From contig NZ_LNRF01000010.1 in NCBI RefSeq assembly GCF_001557875.1, positions 115,520-179,519 of the forward strand: DNA of 64,000 nt, given 5' to 3'. Of the stretch, positions 27,212 to 36,032 are shown piece after piece. Under the pieces are notes generated by a model. It saw nothing but the letters and a program-made list of their open reading frames with translations, made no database searches and was not told where the DNA came from. The translations under genes were made by a program, and so were the position numbers. This DNA comes from Vibrio splendidus (GTDB lineage: Bacteria; Pseudomonadota; Gammaproteobacteria; Enterobacterales; Vibrionaceae). Position 1 is the first letter of the stretch. The number at the start of each line of letters is the position of its first letter.

Positions 27212-27843
27212 TGTCTAGTGCAAAAGAAATTAAAAAGAGCATCTTAGCGCCGGTGTTGGACAACAACCCAATCGCGCTACAGGTTCTTGGTGTGTGTTCT
27301 GCTCTTGCGGTAACCACTAAGCTAGAAACAGCATTTGTTATGACTATCGCGGTAATGTTTGTTACTGCTCTGTCTAACTTCTTCGTTTCTTTGATCCGTA
27401 ACCACATTCCTAACAGTGTGCGTATCATCGTTCAGATGGCAATTATCGCATCACTAGTAATCGTGGTAGACCAAGTGCTTAAAGCATACCTATACGATAT
27501 CTCTAAGCAGCTATCTGTATTCGTTGGCCTAATCATTACTAACTGTATTGTAATGGGTCGTGCTGAAGCATTCGCAATGAAGTCTGCGCCAATCCCGTCT
27601 TTAATCGATGGTCTTGGTAACGGTCTTGGTTACGGTTTCGTTCTTATCACTGTTGGTTTCTTCCGTGAGCTTCTAGGCTCTGGCAAACTATTTGGTATGG
27701 AAGTGCTACCTCTAGTGAGCAACGGTGGTTGGTATCAGCCAAACGGCTTGATGCTTCTAGCACCTTCTGCATTCTTCCTAATTGGTTTCTTGATTTGGGC
27801 AATTCGTGTGTTCAAACCAGAACAAGTAGAAGCGAAGGGGTAA
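27211..27843 (+). CDS. nqrD: Na+-translocating NADH:quinone reductase subunit D
   Basis: NqrD and NqrE form an inverted membrane pair that holds an intramembrane iron centre. The 210-residue, six-helix protein keeps the two ligand cysteines at C29 (VLGVCS) and C112 (ITNCIV). Its ATG shares a base with the nqrC stop. Confidence 0.98.
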
Positions 27844-27850
27844 GGTAGTC

Positions 27851-28447
27851 ATGGAACATTATATTAGTCTGCTAGTTAAATCGATTTTCATCGAAAACAT
27901 GGCGCTTTCTTTCTTCCTAGGTATGTGTACATTCCTAGCGGTATCTAAGAAAGTTAAAACTTCTTTTGGTCTTGGTGTTGCGGTAGTTGTAGTACTTACA
28001 ATCGCTGTTCCTGTAAACAACCTTGTTTACACACATATCCTGAAAGAAAACGCGCTTGTTGAAGGTGTCGATTTAAGTTTCCTTAACTTCATCGCATTCA
28101 TCGGTGTTATCGCGGCACTTGTACAAATCCTAGAGATGGTTCTAGACCGTTTCTTCCCACCTTTGTACAACGCACTAGGTATCTTCCTTCCACTGATCAC
28201 AGTTAACTGTGCAATCTTTGGTGGTGTATCTTTCATGGTAACTCGTGACTACAACTTTGCTGAATCTGTTGTTTACGGCTTTGGTTCTGGTGTGGGTTGG
28301 ATGTTAGCTATCGTTGCTCTTGCGGGTATCCGTGAGAAGATGAAGTACTCTGACGTACCTCCAGGTCTACGTGGCCTTGGTATCACGTTCATTACTGTTG
28401 GTCTGATGGCGTTAGGCTTTATGTCTTTCTCTGGTGTTCAACTGTAG
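27851..28447 (+). CDS. nqrE: Na+-translocating NADH:quinone reductase subunit E
   Basis: Partner of NqrD in the membrane iron site. The 198-residue protein has six hydrophobic helices and the ligand cysteines C26 (LGMCTF) and C120 (TVNCAI). It begins 7 nt after nqrD and precedes nqrF by 29 nt. It is homologous to NqrD and to Rnf subunits, but the operon context settles the assignment. Confidence 0.98.
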
Positions 28448-28476
28448 GGTAAGCACCCAGTAATAAGGAATAACAA

Positions 28477-29703
28477 ATGCAAAGCATTATTCTTGGCGTA
28501 GCGATGTTTACCATTATTGTATTGGCTCTAGTACTAGTGATTCTTTTCGCTAAGTCTAAGCTGGTACCATCAGGTGACATCACTATTTCAGTAAACGGCG
28601 ACCCTGAAAAGGCGATCGTTACTCAACCTGGTAGCAAGCTACTTGGTGCCCTAGCTGGCGCTGGTATCTTCGTATCTTCTGCTTGTGGTGGCGGTGGCTC
28701 TTGTGGTCAGTGTCGTGTAAAAGTTAAGTCTGGTGGTGGCGACATCCTACCAACTGAACTTGATCACATCACAAAAGGTGAAGCTCGCGAAGGCGAACGT
28801 CTTGCATGTCAAGTTGCTATGAAAACTGACATGGAGATTGAACTAGACGAAGATATCTTTGGTGTTAAAAAGTGGGAATGTACTGTTATCTCGAATAACA
28901 ACGAAGCTACTTTCATCAAAGAACTTGCTCTAGCAATCCCTGAAGGTGAAGAAGTACCGTTCCGCGCGGGTGGTTACATTCAGATTGAAGCTGAACCACA
29001 TCACGTGAAATACGCAGATTACGATATTCCTGAGGAATACCGTGGTGACTGGGATAAGTTCAACTTGTTCCGTTACGAGTCTATCGTTAAAGAGCATTCG
29101 ATCCGTGCTTACTCTATGGCTTCATACCCAGAAGAGAAAGGCATCATCAAGCTTAACGTGCGTATCGCAACTCCGCCGCCAAACAACCCTGACGTAGCTC
29201 CTGGTGTGATGTCTTCATACATCTGGTCTCTTAAAGAAGGCGACAAATGTACTATTTCTGGTCCATTTGGTGAGTTCTTTGCTAAAGACACAGACAATGA
29301 AATGGTATTCATCGGTGGTGGTGCAGGTATGGCGCCAATGCGTTCACATATCTTCGACCAACTTAAGCGTCTTAACTCTACTCGTAAGATGTCTTACTGG
29401 TATGGTGCACGTTCTAAGCGTGAGATGTTCTACATTGAAGATTTCGATGGCCTAGCGGCTGCAAATGAGAACTTCGTGTGGCACTGTGCACTGTCTGATC
29501 CTCAACCTGAGGACAACTGGGACGGTTACACAGGTTTCATCCACAACGTATTGTACGAGAACTACCTGAAGGATCACGAAGCTCCTGAAGACTGTGAGTA
29601 CTACATGTGTGGTCCACCAATGATGAACGCGGCTGTTATCGGCATGCTGAAAGATCTTGGTGTAGAAGATGAAAACATCCTACTAGATGACTTCGGTGGT
29701 TAA
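28477..29703 (+). CDS. nqrF: Na+-translocating NADH:quinone reductase subunit F
   Basis: NqrF is the electron input module: it oxidises NADH by FAD and passes electrons to a 2Fe-2S cluster. The 408-residue protein has one N-terminal membrane helix (about 4-25), a ferredoxin domain with cluster cysteines C70, C76, C79 and C111, then an FNR-like domain with the FAD motif RAYSMAS and the NADH motif GGGAGMAPMRS. AAGGAA precedes the ATG. A strong hairpin terminator follows 20 nt after the stop. Confidence 0.98.
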   Translation: MQSIILGVAMFTIIVLALVLVILFAKSKLVPSGDITISVNGDPEKAIVTQPGSKLLGALAGAGIFVSSACGGGGSCGQCRVKVKSGGGDILPTELDHITKGEAREGERLACQVAMKTDMEIELDEDIFGVKKWECTVISNNNEATFIKELALAIPEGEEVPFRAGGYIQIEAEPHHVKYADYDIPEEYRGDWDKFNLFRYESIVKEHSIRAYSMASYPEEKGIIKLNVRIATPPPNNPDVAPGVMSSYIWSLKEGDKCTISGPFGEFFAKDTDNEMVFIGGGAGMAPMRSHIFDQLKRLNSTRKMSYWYGARSKREMFYIEDFDGLAAANENFVWHCALSDPQPEDNWDGYTGFIHNVLYENYLKDHEAPEDCEYYMCGPPMMNAAVIGMLKDLGVEDENILLDDFGG

Positions 29704-29724
29704 TCCATTTAAGTGATTGATATT

Positions 29725-29759
29725 ATGGCTGACTCTCACGAGTCAGCCATTTGTTTTTC
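29725..29759 (+). terminator. Terminator-like hairpin between nqrF and apbE
   Basis: Perfect 11-bp stem ATGGCTGACTC / GAGTCAGCCAT with a 4-nt loop followed by TTGTTTTTCT. It should stop most nqrABCDEF transcripts before apbE. A TTGACA at 29770-29775, just downstream, could begin a separate apbE promoter, though no well-spaced -10 is obvious. Confidence 0.8.
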
Positions 29760-29877
29760 TAAGACTGTTTTTGACAACATACTGGCTTATATAAGAAAGA
29801 GTAAGGCATTCAAAATACCTATTTTTTACTCTTATTTTTCCTTATATAAATCCTCAACATTAGACAGGAGTAAGCAA

Positions 29878-30882
29878 GTGAGAATTTGGCTTGTTGCATT
29901 AACTTCTTTAATTTTTCTTGCTGGCTGTGAACAGCCAAGAGAGCAAGTGCATTTAAGTGGCCCGACAATGGGCACCAGTTACAATATTAAATACATCAAT
30001 GGTGATGAATTTCCGGAGTCTAACGAAGTTCATACTGAGATCGATCGTCTACTTGAAGAAGTGAATGATCAAATGTCGACTTACCGTGAAGACTCAGAGC
30101 TGAGTCGTTTCAACCAACACAAAGGTGCGGAAGCATTCGAAGTCTCTGAGCAAACCGCTATCGTTGTGAAAGAAGCCATTCGTTTGAACGGTCTTACTGA
30201 AGGTGCGCTGGATGTTACTGTTGGTCCATTAGTTAACCTTTGGGGTTTTGGACCCGAAGCTCGCCCAGAAGTGGTTCCATCAGATGAAGAGCTTGCTGCT
30301 CGTAAAGCTAAAGTTGGTATTCATCACTTGAGCGTTGAAGGCAACAAGTTAACTAAAGACTTGCCTAATCTGTACGTCGACTTGTCAACCATTGCAAAAG
30401 GTTGGGGCGTTGATGTTGTTGCTGATTACCTTGATTCAATTGGTATTCACAACTACATGGTAGAAGTAGGCGGTGAAATCCGTTTGAAAGGCCTAAACCG
30501 AGAAAATGTAGGCTGGCGTATTGCCATCGAGAAGCCAAGTGTTGATGAACGCAACATTCAAGAGATCATTGAACCTGGTGATATGGCGATTGCAACGTCT
30601 GGTGACTACCGCAACTATTTTGAGCGTGATGGTGTTCGTTACTCACACATTATCAACCCAGAAACAGGAAAGCCTCTTCATCATAAAGTGGTTTCTGTGA
30701 CTGTTTTAAACCCGTCTTCAATGACTGCAGACGGCTTATCTACTGGCCTTATGGTCTTAGGTGAGGAAAAAGGAATGGAAGTCGCAAACCAACATAACAT
30801 TCCAGTGTTCATGGTGGTAAAAACAGCAGATGGCTTTAAAGAAATTGCTTCTGAAGCATTTAAGCCATACTTAGGTAAATAA
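29878..30882 (+). CDS. apbE: FAD:protein FMN transferase ApbE
   Basis: ApbE is a Mg2+-dependent flavin transferase that attaches FMN to threonine in NqrB and NqrC, using FAD. I use the GTG at 29878: AGGAG ends 7 nt before it and the product then begins with a lipoprotein signal, RIWLVALTSLIFLAGC, so it is anchored on the periplasmic side where the NqrC site lies. The frame stays open to 29713, but that stretch spans a terminator. Family motifs include GPTMGTSYNI near 30 and GAIATSGDYRN-like MAIATSGDYRN near 240. About 334 residues, normal for the family. nqrM follows 16 nt later. Confidence 0.95.
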   Translation: MRIWLVALTSLIFLAGCEQPREQVHLSGPTMGTSYNIKYINGDEFPESNEVHTEIDRLLEEVNDQMSTYREDSELSRFNQHKGAEAFEVSEQTAIVVKEAIRLNGLTEGALDVTVGPLVNLWGFGPEARPEVVPSDEELAARKAKVGIHHLSVEGNKLTKDLPNLYVDLSTIAKGWGVDVVADYLDSIGIHNYMVEVGGEIRLKGLNRENVGWRIAIEKPSVDERNIQEIIEPGDMAIATSGDYRNYFERDGVRYSHIINPETGKPLHHKVVSVTVLNPSSMTADGLSTGLMVLGEEKGMEVANQHNIPVFMVVKTADGFKEIASEAFKPYLGK

Positions 30883-30898
30883 GGTAAGCGAGATAATT

Positions 30899-31153
30899 AT
30901 GAATACATTTCTGATTACATTTGGTGTTTTTCTTGCAGTAATCGCAGCGATGTCAATTGGCTACATTATCCAAAAGAAAGTTGTGAAAGGTAGCTGTGGT
31001 GGCTTAGGTGCTGTTGGTATTGATAAAGTATGTAACTGCCCTGAACCTTGTGACGCGCGTAAGAAGCGTGAAGCTCGTGAAGCTTACCGTGAAGAGAAGC
31101 TGGCTGAGCGTCAACAAAAAGAAGCGGCTTGGAGTAAAGACCGTATCGCCTAA
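30899..31153 (+). CDS. nqrM: Na+-NQR maturation protein NqrM
   Basis: NqrM (DUF539) is needed for NQR assembly, probably delivering iron to the Cys4 centre between NqrD and NqrE. The 84-residue protein has one N-terminal membrane helix (about 3-24) and four conserved cysteines, C33, C45, C47 and C51, followed by a charged arginine/glutamate-rich tail. Its place directly after apbE matches other vibrios. An intrinsic terminator closes the unit. Confidence 0.96.
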   Translation: MNTFLITFGVFLAVIAAMSIGYIIQKKVVKGSCGGLGAVGIDKVCNCPEPCDARKKREAREAYREEKLAERQQKEAAWSKDRIA

Positions 31154-31197
31154 TTGGTGACAGTCATAGGGATAGAGTTATCTGTACCCTTAAATTG

Positions 31198-31229
31198 AAA
31201 AGCTCAAGATTATCGTCTTGAGCTTTTTT
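31198..31229 (+). terminator. Intrinsic terminator after nqrM
   Basis: Stem AAAAGCTCAAGA / TCTTGAGCTTTT with loop TTATCG, then TTTTTTGG on the + strand. Confidence 0.92.
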
Positions 31230-31287
31230 GGTTTTGGGGCTTAGTCATTTATCTTGGCTGATTAAAAATGGAAACAAAAACGAATGC

Positions 31288-32526
31288 CTATTGTTCGATT
31301 TGCATGCTGTTACGCGCAAACACTATTTGGTTTCTACCTTGCTCTTTTGCCGTATAAAGAAGCTCATCAGCGGCTTTGATCTGTTCATCCAACTTCGCGT
31401 TTAAATCGGTTACGCCGATACTGATACTGACCTTGATTCTTTGAGAGTCATGCTCAACAACGTGGCTTTCAATGGCTTCTCTCATGGACTCTAAATTGTC
31501 AACAAAGCTCTCAAACGCACCGCATGACTGAATACAAAACTCTTCACCCCCGAAGCGTACAGCGACATCGTCTTTAAAATGATCTTTGATGATTTTCCCT
31601 ACATCGATCAGCACGGCATCACCACCATCGTGGCCAAAGGTATCATTCACTTTCTTAAAGAAGTCGATATCCATCATCGCGATATTTCGTTGATCGCAGC
31701 CCTTACAAGGATGATTGAACAGGTAGCGACGATTCCATAAGCCAGTAAGAGCATCCTCGTTGGCATGTCGAAACAGCTCATTGGCCGCTTCTTTCATATC
31801 AAGCAATTGATGGATTCGGCAGAAAAATTCTTCTTGGTTAAAAGGCTTGTAAAGGAAGTCGTTAGCTCCTGCTTTCAGAAACCGAGCCGTCATGGTGCGA
31901 TCATCGCTGCCTGACAGTCCTAGAATAGCTAATTGGTTTTTATCATGATCACGTCGAATATCACGGATCATCGCTATACCATCTTTCTTCGGCATATCAT
32001 GGTCTGTAACAACGAATGTAATCTCAGGGTCGTTATGAAGAAGCTTTAATGCTTGTTCGCCGTCTTCGGCTTGGATAGTTTGGATATATTGGTGTTCTAG
32101 AAGTTGAGCTATGTAACGGCGAACAACCGCTGAATCATCGACAACCAATGCTTTGTGGTGGCGATTATTCGAAATTCTTTGAACCAGAGGGAGTAGGTAG
32201 CTTACTGATGACATACTGTCTTTAAGTATGTAGTCAATAACGCCTTTTGCTAGGACTTGCTCTCGCAGTTGATTGTCGAACATCCCGGTAAGAACAATTA
32301 TTTTCTGTTGATAGCCTAATACGAGATCAATGATCTCACCGTCTTGCCCGTCAGGTAAGCAGTAATCTAATACGGCACACAAGAAATCCGTCTCTTGTTC
32401 CAAGATGTTTTTTGCTTCTGCAATCGATTCAGCAAGTGCGACCTCATAACCGCTATTTTTAAGCTGTTGGTACAGGTAGTTGCGGAATGCTCGGCTATCT
32501 TCCACCACTAGTATTTTTTCACTCAC
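31288..32526 (-). CDS. Response regulator with two receiver domains and a GGDEF domain
   Basis: A probable diguanylate cyclase that makes c-di-GMP under phosphorelay control. The 412-residue protein has receiver domain 1 (about 1-115, phospho-acceptor in VLDYCLPD), receiver domain 2 (about 120-240, acceptor in VVTDHDMPKKDG), then GGDEF (about 255-405). The active-site motif reads GGEEF and is intact. The upstream RxxD inhibitory-site arginine is replaced (FKDD), so product feedback at that site is unlikely. No histidine kinase is nearby. GTG start with AGGGA 6 nt before. It diverges from dinB. Confidence 0.9.
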   Translation of the reverse strand: MSEKILVVEDSRAFRNYLYQQLKNSGYEVALAESIAEAKNILEQETDFLCAVLDYCLPDGQDGEIIDLVLGYQQKIIVLTGMFDNQLREQVLAKGVIDYILKDSMSSVSYLLPLVQRISNNRHHKALVVDDSAVVRRYIAQLLEHQYIQTIQAEDGEQALKLLHNDPEITFVVTDHDMPKKDGIAMIRDIRRDHDKNQLAILGLSGSDDRTMTARFLKAGANDFLYKPFNQEEFFCRIHQLLDMKEAANELFRHANEDALTGLWNRRYLFNHPCKGCDQRNIAMMDIDFFKKVNDTFGHDGGDAVLIDVGKIIKDHFKDDVAVRFGGEEFCIQSCGAFESFVDNLESMREAIESHVVEHDSQRIKVSISIGVTDLNAKLDEQIKAADELLYTAKEQGRNQIVFARNSMQIEQ

Positions 32527-32649
32527 AAGCGATCCCTACTTATAGACTAAATACTCGTTAACAATAGTATCAGAAGAGCTTATGACTATTGAAGCGAAAC
32601 CTTTTTAGCTGAACTCGAGATCGTTTTAAATCTGATAAAAATTGGATTA

Positions 32650-32669
32650 TACTGTTTATAGATACAGTT
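32650..32669 (+). promoter_or_regulatory. LexA (SOS) box at the dinB promoter
   Basis: TACTGTTTATAGATACAGTT contains a perfect CTGT-N8-ACAG core. It overlaps a good -10 (TATACT, 32648-32653) and ends 21 nt before the dinB ATG, which is the usual layout for repression by LexA. It also lies in the promoter region of the divergent diguanylate cyclase. Confidence 0.85.
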
Positions 32670-32690
32670 GTAAGGTCGAGCAATTCCTAG

Positions 32691-33767
32691 ATGTGTAGCG
32701 CAGGCGAAGAGAAAATAAGAAAAATAATTCATGTCGATATGGATTGTTTTTATGCGGCCGTAGAAATGCGCGATAACCCTGCTTACCGAAATCGCCCGCT
32801 AGCTGTTGGTGGGCATGAGAAGCAACGCGGTGTTTTGAGTACCTGTAATTACGAAGCGCGCAAGTTTGGTGTTCGCTCTGCAATGCCGACCGGAAAAGCC
32901 CTACAGCTTTGTCCTAATCTATTGGTTGTGCCGGGAAGGATGTCGGTCTATGTCGAGATATCTAAAAAGATCCGCGAAATCTTCTCTCGATACACATCAA
33001 TCATTGAACCTCTTTCCTTGGATGAAGCTTTCCTAGATGTTACCGATTCTAAGCAGTGCCACGGTTCAGCAACACTCATTGCCGAGTCGATTCGCCGTGA
33101 TATCTGGAGTGAGCTTAACCTGACCGCTTCTGCAGGAATTGCGCCGATTAAATTCTTGGCGAAAGTGGCCTCGGATCTGAATAAGCCTAATGGTCAATTT
33201 GTAATACCTCCCCAAGACGTACAATCAGTGATTGATGAGCTGCCACTTGAAAAGATTCCCGGTGTCGGCAAGGTGAGCATTGAAAAGCTCCATCAAGCTG
33301 GCTTCTTTACTTGTAAGGATATTAAAGAGTCTGACTATCGCGACCTTCTCCTCAAGTTTGGTCGTCAAGGTGCATCACTTTGGAAGCGCAGTCATGGTAT
33401 TGATGATCGAGAAGTTATCATCGAGCGCGAGCGAAAATCGGTAGGGGTAGAGCGCACCTTCACCCAAAACATTTCAACCTACGCAGAATGTTGGCAGGTA
33501 ATCGAAGACAAGCTGTTTCCTGAACTCGAAACTCGCTTAGAAAAAGCCAGTCCAAGCAAAGCGATCATCAAGCAGGGTATCAAGCTCAAGTTCGCTGACT
33601 TTCAACAAACCACGATTGAACACATCCATGCCTCTTTAGATCGTGAACACTTCAAAGAACTGCTAAGTGAAATACTGAAAAGACAACAGGGGCGAGAGAT
33701 ACGCCTGCTTGGTTTAAGTGTGATGCTGCAACCCAAAGATCAAATGCGTCAGCTGAGTTTCTTTTAG
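32691..33767 (+). CDS. dinB: DNA polymerase IV
   Basis: DinB is a Y-family translesion polymerase, induced by DNA damage. The 358-residue protein keeps the catalytic carboxylates in VDMDCFYA (D16) and SLDEAFLD (near D111/E112), the helix-hairpin-helix thumb segment IPGVGKVSIEKL near 190, and the C-terminal beta-clamp-binding QLSFF at the very end. The N-terminus has eight extra residues before the usual RKIIHVD start. A LexA box precedes it, so SOS control is well supported. Confidence 0.96.
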   Translation: MCSAGEEKIRKIIHVDMDCFYAAVEMRDNPAYRNRPLAVGGHEKQRGVLSTCNYEARKFGVRSAMPTGKALQLCPNLLVVPGRMSVYVEISKKIREIFSRYTSIIEPLSLDEAFLDVTDSKQCHGSATLIAESIRRDIWSELNLTASAGIAPIKFLAKVASDLNKPNGQFVIPPQDVQSVIDELPLEKIPGVGKVSIEKLHQAGFFTCKDIKESDYRDLLLKFGRQGASLWKRSHGIDDREVIIERERKSVGVERTFTQNISTYAECWQVIEDKLFPELETRLEKASPSKAIIKQGIKLKFADFQQTTIEHIHASLDREHFKELLSEILKRQQGREIRLLGLSVMLQPKDQMRQLSFF

Positions 33768-33817
33768 GGCATTGTTTATTGGGCATTCGTCATGCGACAT
33801 ATTACCTAAGATGTTTC

Positions 33818-33857
33818 GGCGTTCATTACTCGAACGCCTTATTAAGCGTATTTTTTT
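33818..33857 (+). terminator. Possible terminator after dinB
   Basis: Stem GGCGTTC / GAACGCC with a 7-nt loop. The long T-run (TTTTTTT) is about 12 nt beyond the stem, so this is weak or unconventional. Confidence 0.4.
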
Positions 33858-33878
33858 GGGTTATTAGCGCAGAAATTA

Positions 33879-35777
33879 TTAGTCTCGGCCTCTGTTACCT
33901 ATCTGACTAATATTAAAAAAGGCTAATACCTCTTTGAGTTCTGCCGTCTTTTCTGAAATAACGATATTGGCGCCTTGAGTATGTTGAGCACTGGTTACAC
34001 TGTTCTTTACTGTTGTGTTAATACCTTCAATACGTTCGGTAATATCTTGCGTCACGATACTTTGCTCTTCTGAGGCAGAAGATACCATGGTGTTCATTTC
34101 AGATATTTCTATAACTTGTTGTCTGATATCGGAGAAGGCTTGTGAAAGTTCAAGCATCATTTCTTGCGAGCGTTGAACCAATACTGTGTTTGAAGACATG
34201 TATTCGTCAGCTTTTCTGGACTGAGATTGCAGTTGAGTGATGATGTTTTTAATATCCACCGTAGATACTTGAGTTCTCTTTGCAAGAGATCTTACTTCAT
34301 CAGCGACTACTGAAAACCCACGTCCATGTTCCCCAGCACGCGCTGCCTCTATTGCAGCATTTAAAGCAAGTAAGTTTGTTTGCTCTGATATTGAGCTGAT
34401 AACTTCAACCACCGAGTTTATGTGTTCAGAATGCTCCCTTAGTTCATTTACGATAATGGCTGATTCCGCCATCGCTGAACTCACATCATGATTTATATTA
34501 TCGGCTTCGCTGATGACGTTGGCACTGGTTTCAATAACCTGCATAGTGGCTTTTGCCATTCTGTCTGCGTGCGCAGCGTTGTCTGATACGCTAGACGCCG
34601 CTGCTGATAACTCAGTTGCCGCCGTTGCTACTTGCTCTACATTATTAAACCCAGAGCTTGCATTGGTGTTTGTATCATCGATTAACTGTTCTATCTTAGT
34701 TTGTTGTACGGCTAAATCTGACATCTTAATATTCGACTGTTCGACAATATTAGAGATACTTTGTTGTAACCGTTGTAATGAAGTTTGTACCTGATCGAGT
34801 TCGTTATTACTTGAGTTGGACTCAATAGGAGTGAATTCACCGATGGACATTTTTTCAAGCGTTGATACCATAATCGGTAGGTTTCTAAGCTGTCTTTGAA
34901 TCGCGACATAAACAGTTATCATCAGTAAAATACCAATACATGCGAACAACCCTATGATCCCTGTCATTAGGCTTTTGTTCATAGTGTCTTCATGACTTTG
35001 GTTAGTCCATGCAAACAAGTCATAGCTATCTGTCAGTGGCTGCTTTGAGACTGTGTACGGTTTGTCAGATCCCTCAGCTTTATATAGATAGGGGGTGTTG
35101 GTCAGTGTTGTAAAGTTTGGGCGTAAATCATAGATATTTTTATTCACCCAGCCTGTTTCTCTGGTTGAGGCGTCTGCCATCACAATCTCGCCATCTTTTG
35201 TTGTAATAGCAAATTCGACACCAAACTCCGGCATTAACTCAGACAGTGTTATATCAACACCAAATACTCCAACTAACTGTCCACTTCTCTTAATTGGTGC
35301 AGATACTGAAATAACTCGTTCGCCTGTGTTACTAACATAGGGAGCTGATATATAGCTAGTATTGCCTTTTGTGGATATGGCGAGAAACCACTCTCTCTGC
35401 ATTTTGATAACATTAAAATCCTTCACCCAGCCTTTGGATAGTGCACTAAATGGGGTGCCATTTATGTCTGCAAAATAAACATCGATAAAAGCAGGGTTTG
35501 CGGAATGAACTCTATCTAATACTCGGAGCATTCGAGATTCATCAAAAGGGGCGTCAGTTCCGTAATATGGAAGTAGAAACGCGAATTGTTGAATCATAGA
35601 CTTTGTATCTTCTAGGTTCGACTCAAACGTTTGAGAAACAACACTGACCACTTCGTCGTTATTAACTTGAATGTTTTCCCATTTCCAGTTGTTGAGATAG
35701 TGATTTGCAGATGTTAATGCGGTCAAAAATAAACCGAGCATAACTATAAGAAAAGATAGGGATATCTTCTTGACCAT
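33879..35777 (-). CDS. Methyl-accepting chemotaxis protein with a periplasmic Cache domain
   Basis: A transmembrane chemoreceptor that signals to CheA/CheW. The 632-residue protein has an N-terminal membrane helix (about 5-24), a periplasmic double-Cache-like sensor (about 35-275, including FADINGTPF and GVFGVDITLSEL), a second helix (about 280-302), and a cytoplasmic signalling domain (about 360-620). The hairpin tip is NLLALNAAIEAARAGEHGRG. A clear HAMP segment is not obvious between helix 2 and the signalling coil. Dipteran Cache domains of this kind often bind amino acids or carboxylates; the ligand here is unknown. Stands alone. Confidence 0.92.
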   Translation of the reverse strand: MVKKISLSFLIVMLGLFLTALTSANHYLNNWKWENIQVNNDEVVSVVSQTFESNLEDTKSMIQQFAFLLPYYGTDAPFDESRMLRVLDRVHSANPAFIDVYFADINGTPFSALSKGWVKDFNVIKMQREWFLAISTKGNTSYISAPYVSNTGERVISVSAPIKRSGQLVGVFGVDITLSELMPEFGVEFAITTKDGEIVMADASTRETGWVNKNIYDLRPNFTTLTNTPYLYKAEGSDKPYTVSKQPLTDSYDLFAWTNQSHEDTMNKSLMTGIIGLFACIGILLMITVYVAIQRQLRNLPIMVSTLEKMSIGEFTPIESNSSNNELDQVQTSLQRLQQSISNIVEQSNIKMSDLAVQQTKIEQLIDDTNTNASSGFNNVEQVATAATELSAAASSVSDNAAHADRMAKATMQVIETSANVISEADNINHDVSSAMAESAIIVNELREHSEHINSVVEVISSISEQTNLLALNAAIEAARAGEHGRGFSVVADEVRSLAKRTQVSTVDIKNIITQLQSQSRKADEYMSSNTVLVQRSQEMMLELSQAFSDIRQQVIEISEMNTMVSSASEEQSIVTQDITERIEGINTTVKNSVTSAQHTQGANIVISEKTAELKEVLAFFNISQIGNRGRD

Positions 35778-35869
35778 TCTATGGTTCCTTTAATACAAGA
35801 TAGGGGGTATTAATCAAAATTTGAAAGTTGGCCGATTGTTAACCAATTTGAAAGGGTGTCTAGTTTTTG

Positions 35870-36014
35870 AAGGTTATTGATTGTTTTTGAGGTTTTTAAT
35901 GGCAGGGATGATTAAATTGGTCGCAGTTTATAGAAGAGAAGAAGGCTGAATCTCGGGGCTAAGGAATCTAAGCCATATGTAACCGACTAGACTTGATAAC
36001 CTAGTCGGTTTTTT
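35870..36014 (+). ncRNA. Candidate small RNA ending in an orphan terminator
   Basis: No gene reads rightward here: both neighbours (chemoreceptor, RecQ-like helicase) are on the - strand. Yet 35981-36014 is a strong + strand terminator. Upstream, TTGAGG (35887-35892) and GATTAA (35910-35915) form a weak promoter with 17-bp spacing, which would give an RNA of roughly 90-100 nt. A second small stem, GGCT...AGCC, with AAGGA in its loop lies around 35957-35974. This is inference from position and structure only; the 5' end is uncertain. Confidence 0.4.
35981..36014 (+). terminator. Orphan intrinsic terminator facing right
   Basis: Perfect 10-bp stem AACCGACTAG / CTAGTCGGTT with a 10-nt loop, then TTTT directly after the stem (six T's in all). 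The - strand side is followed by ACATATGG, with no T-run, so it is not a terminator for the RecQ-like gene. Confidence 0.85.
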
Positions 36015-36032
36015 CTAATCAAGGAAATTAGC

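Noticed and set aside
29713..29877. Longer N-terminus for ApbE
   Set aside because: The extension spans a terminator hairpin and lacks a ribosome site; the GTG at 29878 gives a clean lipoprotein signal behind AGGAG.
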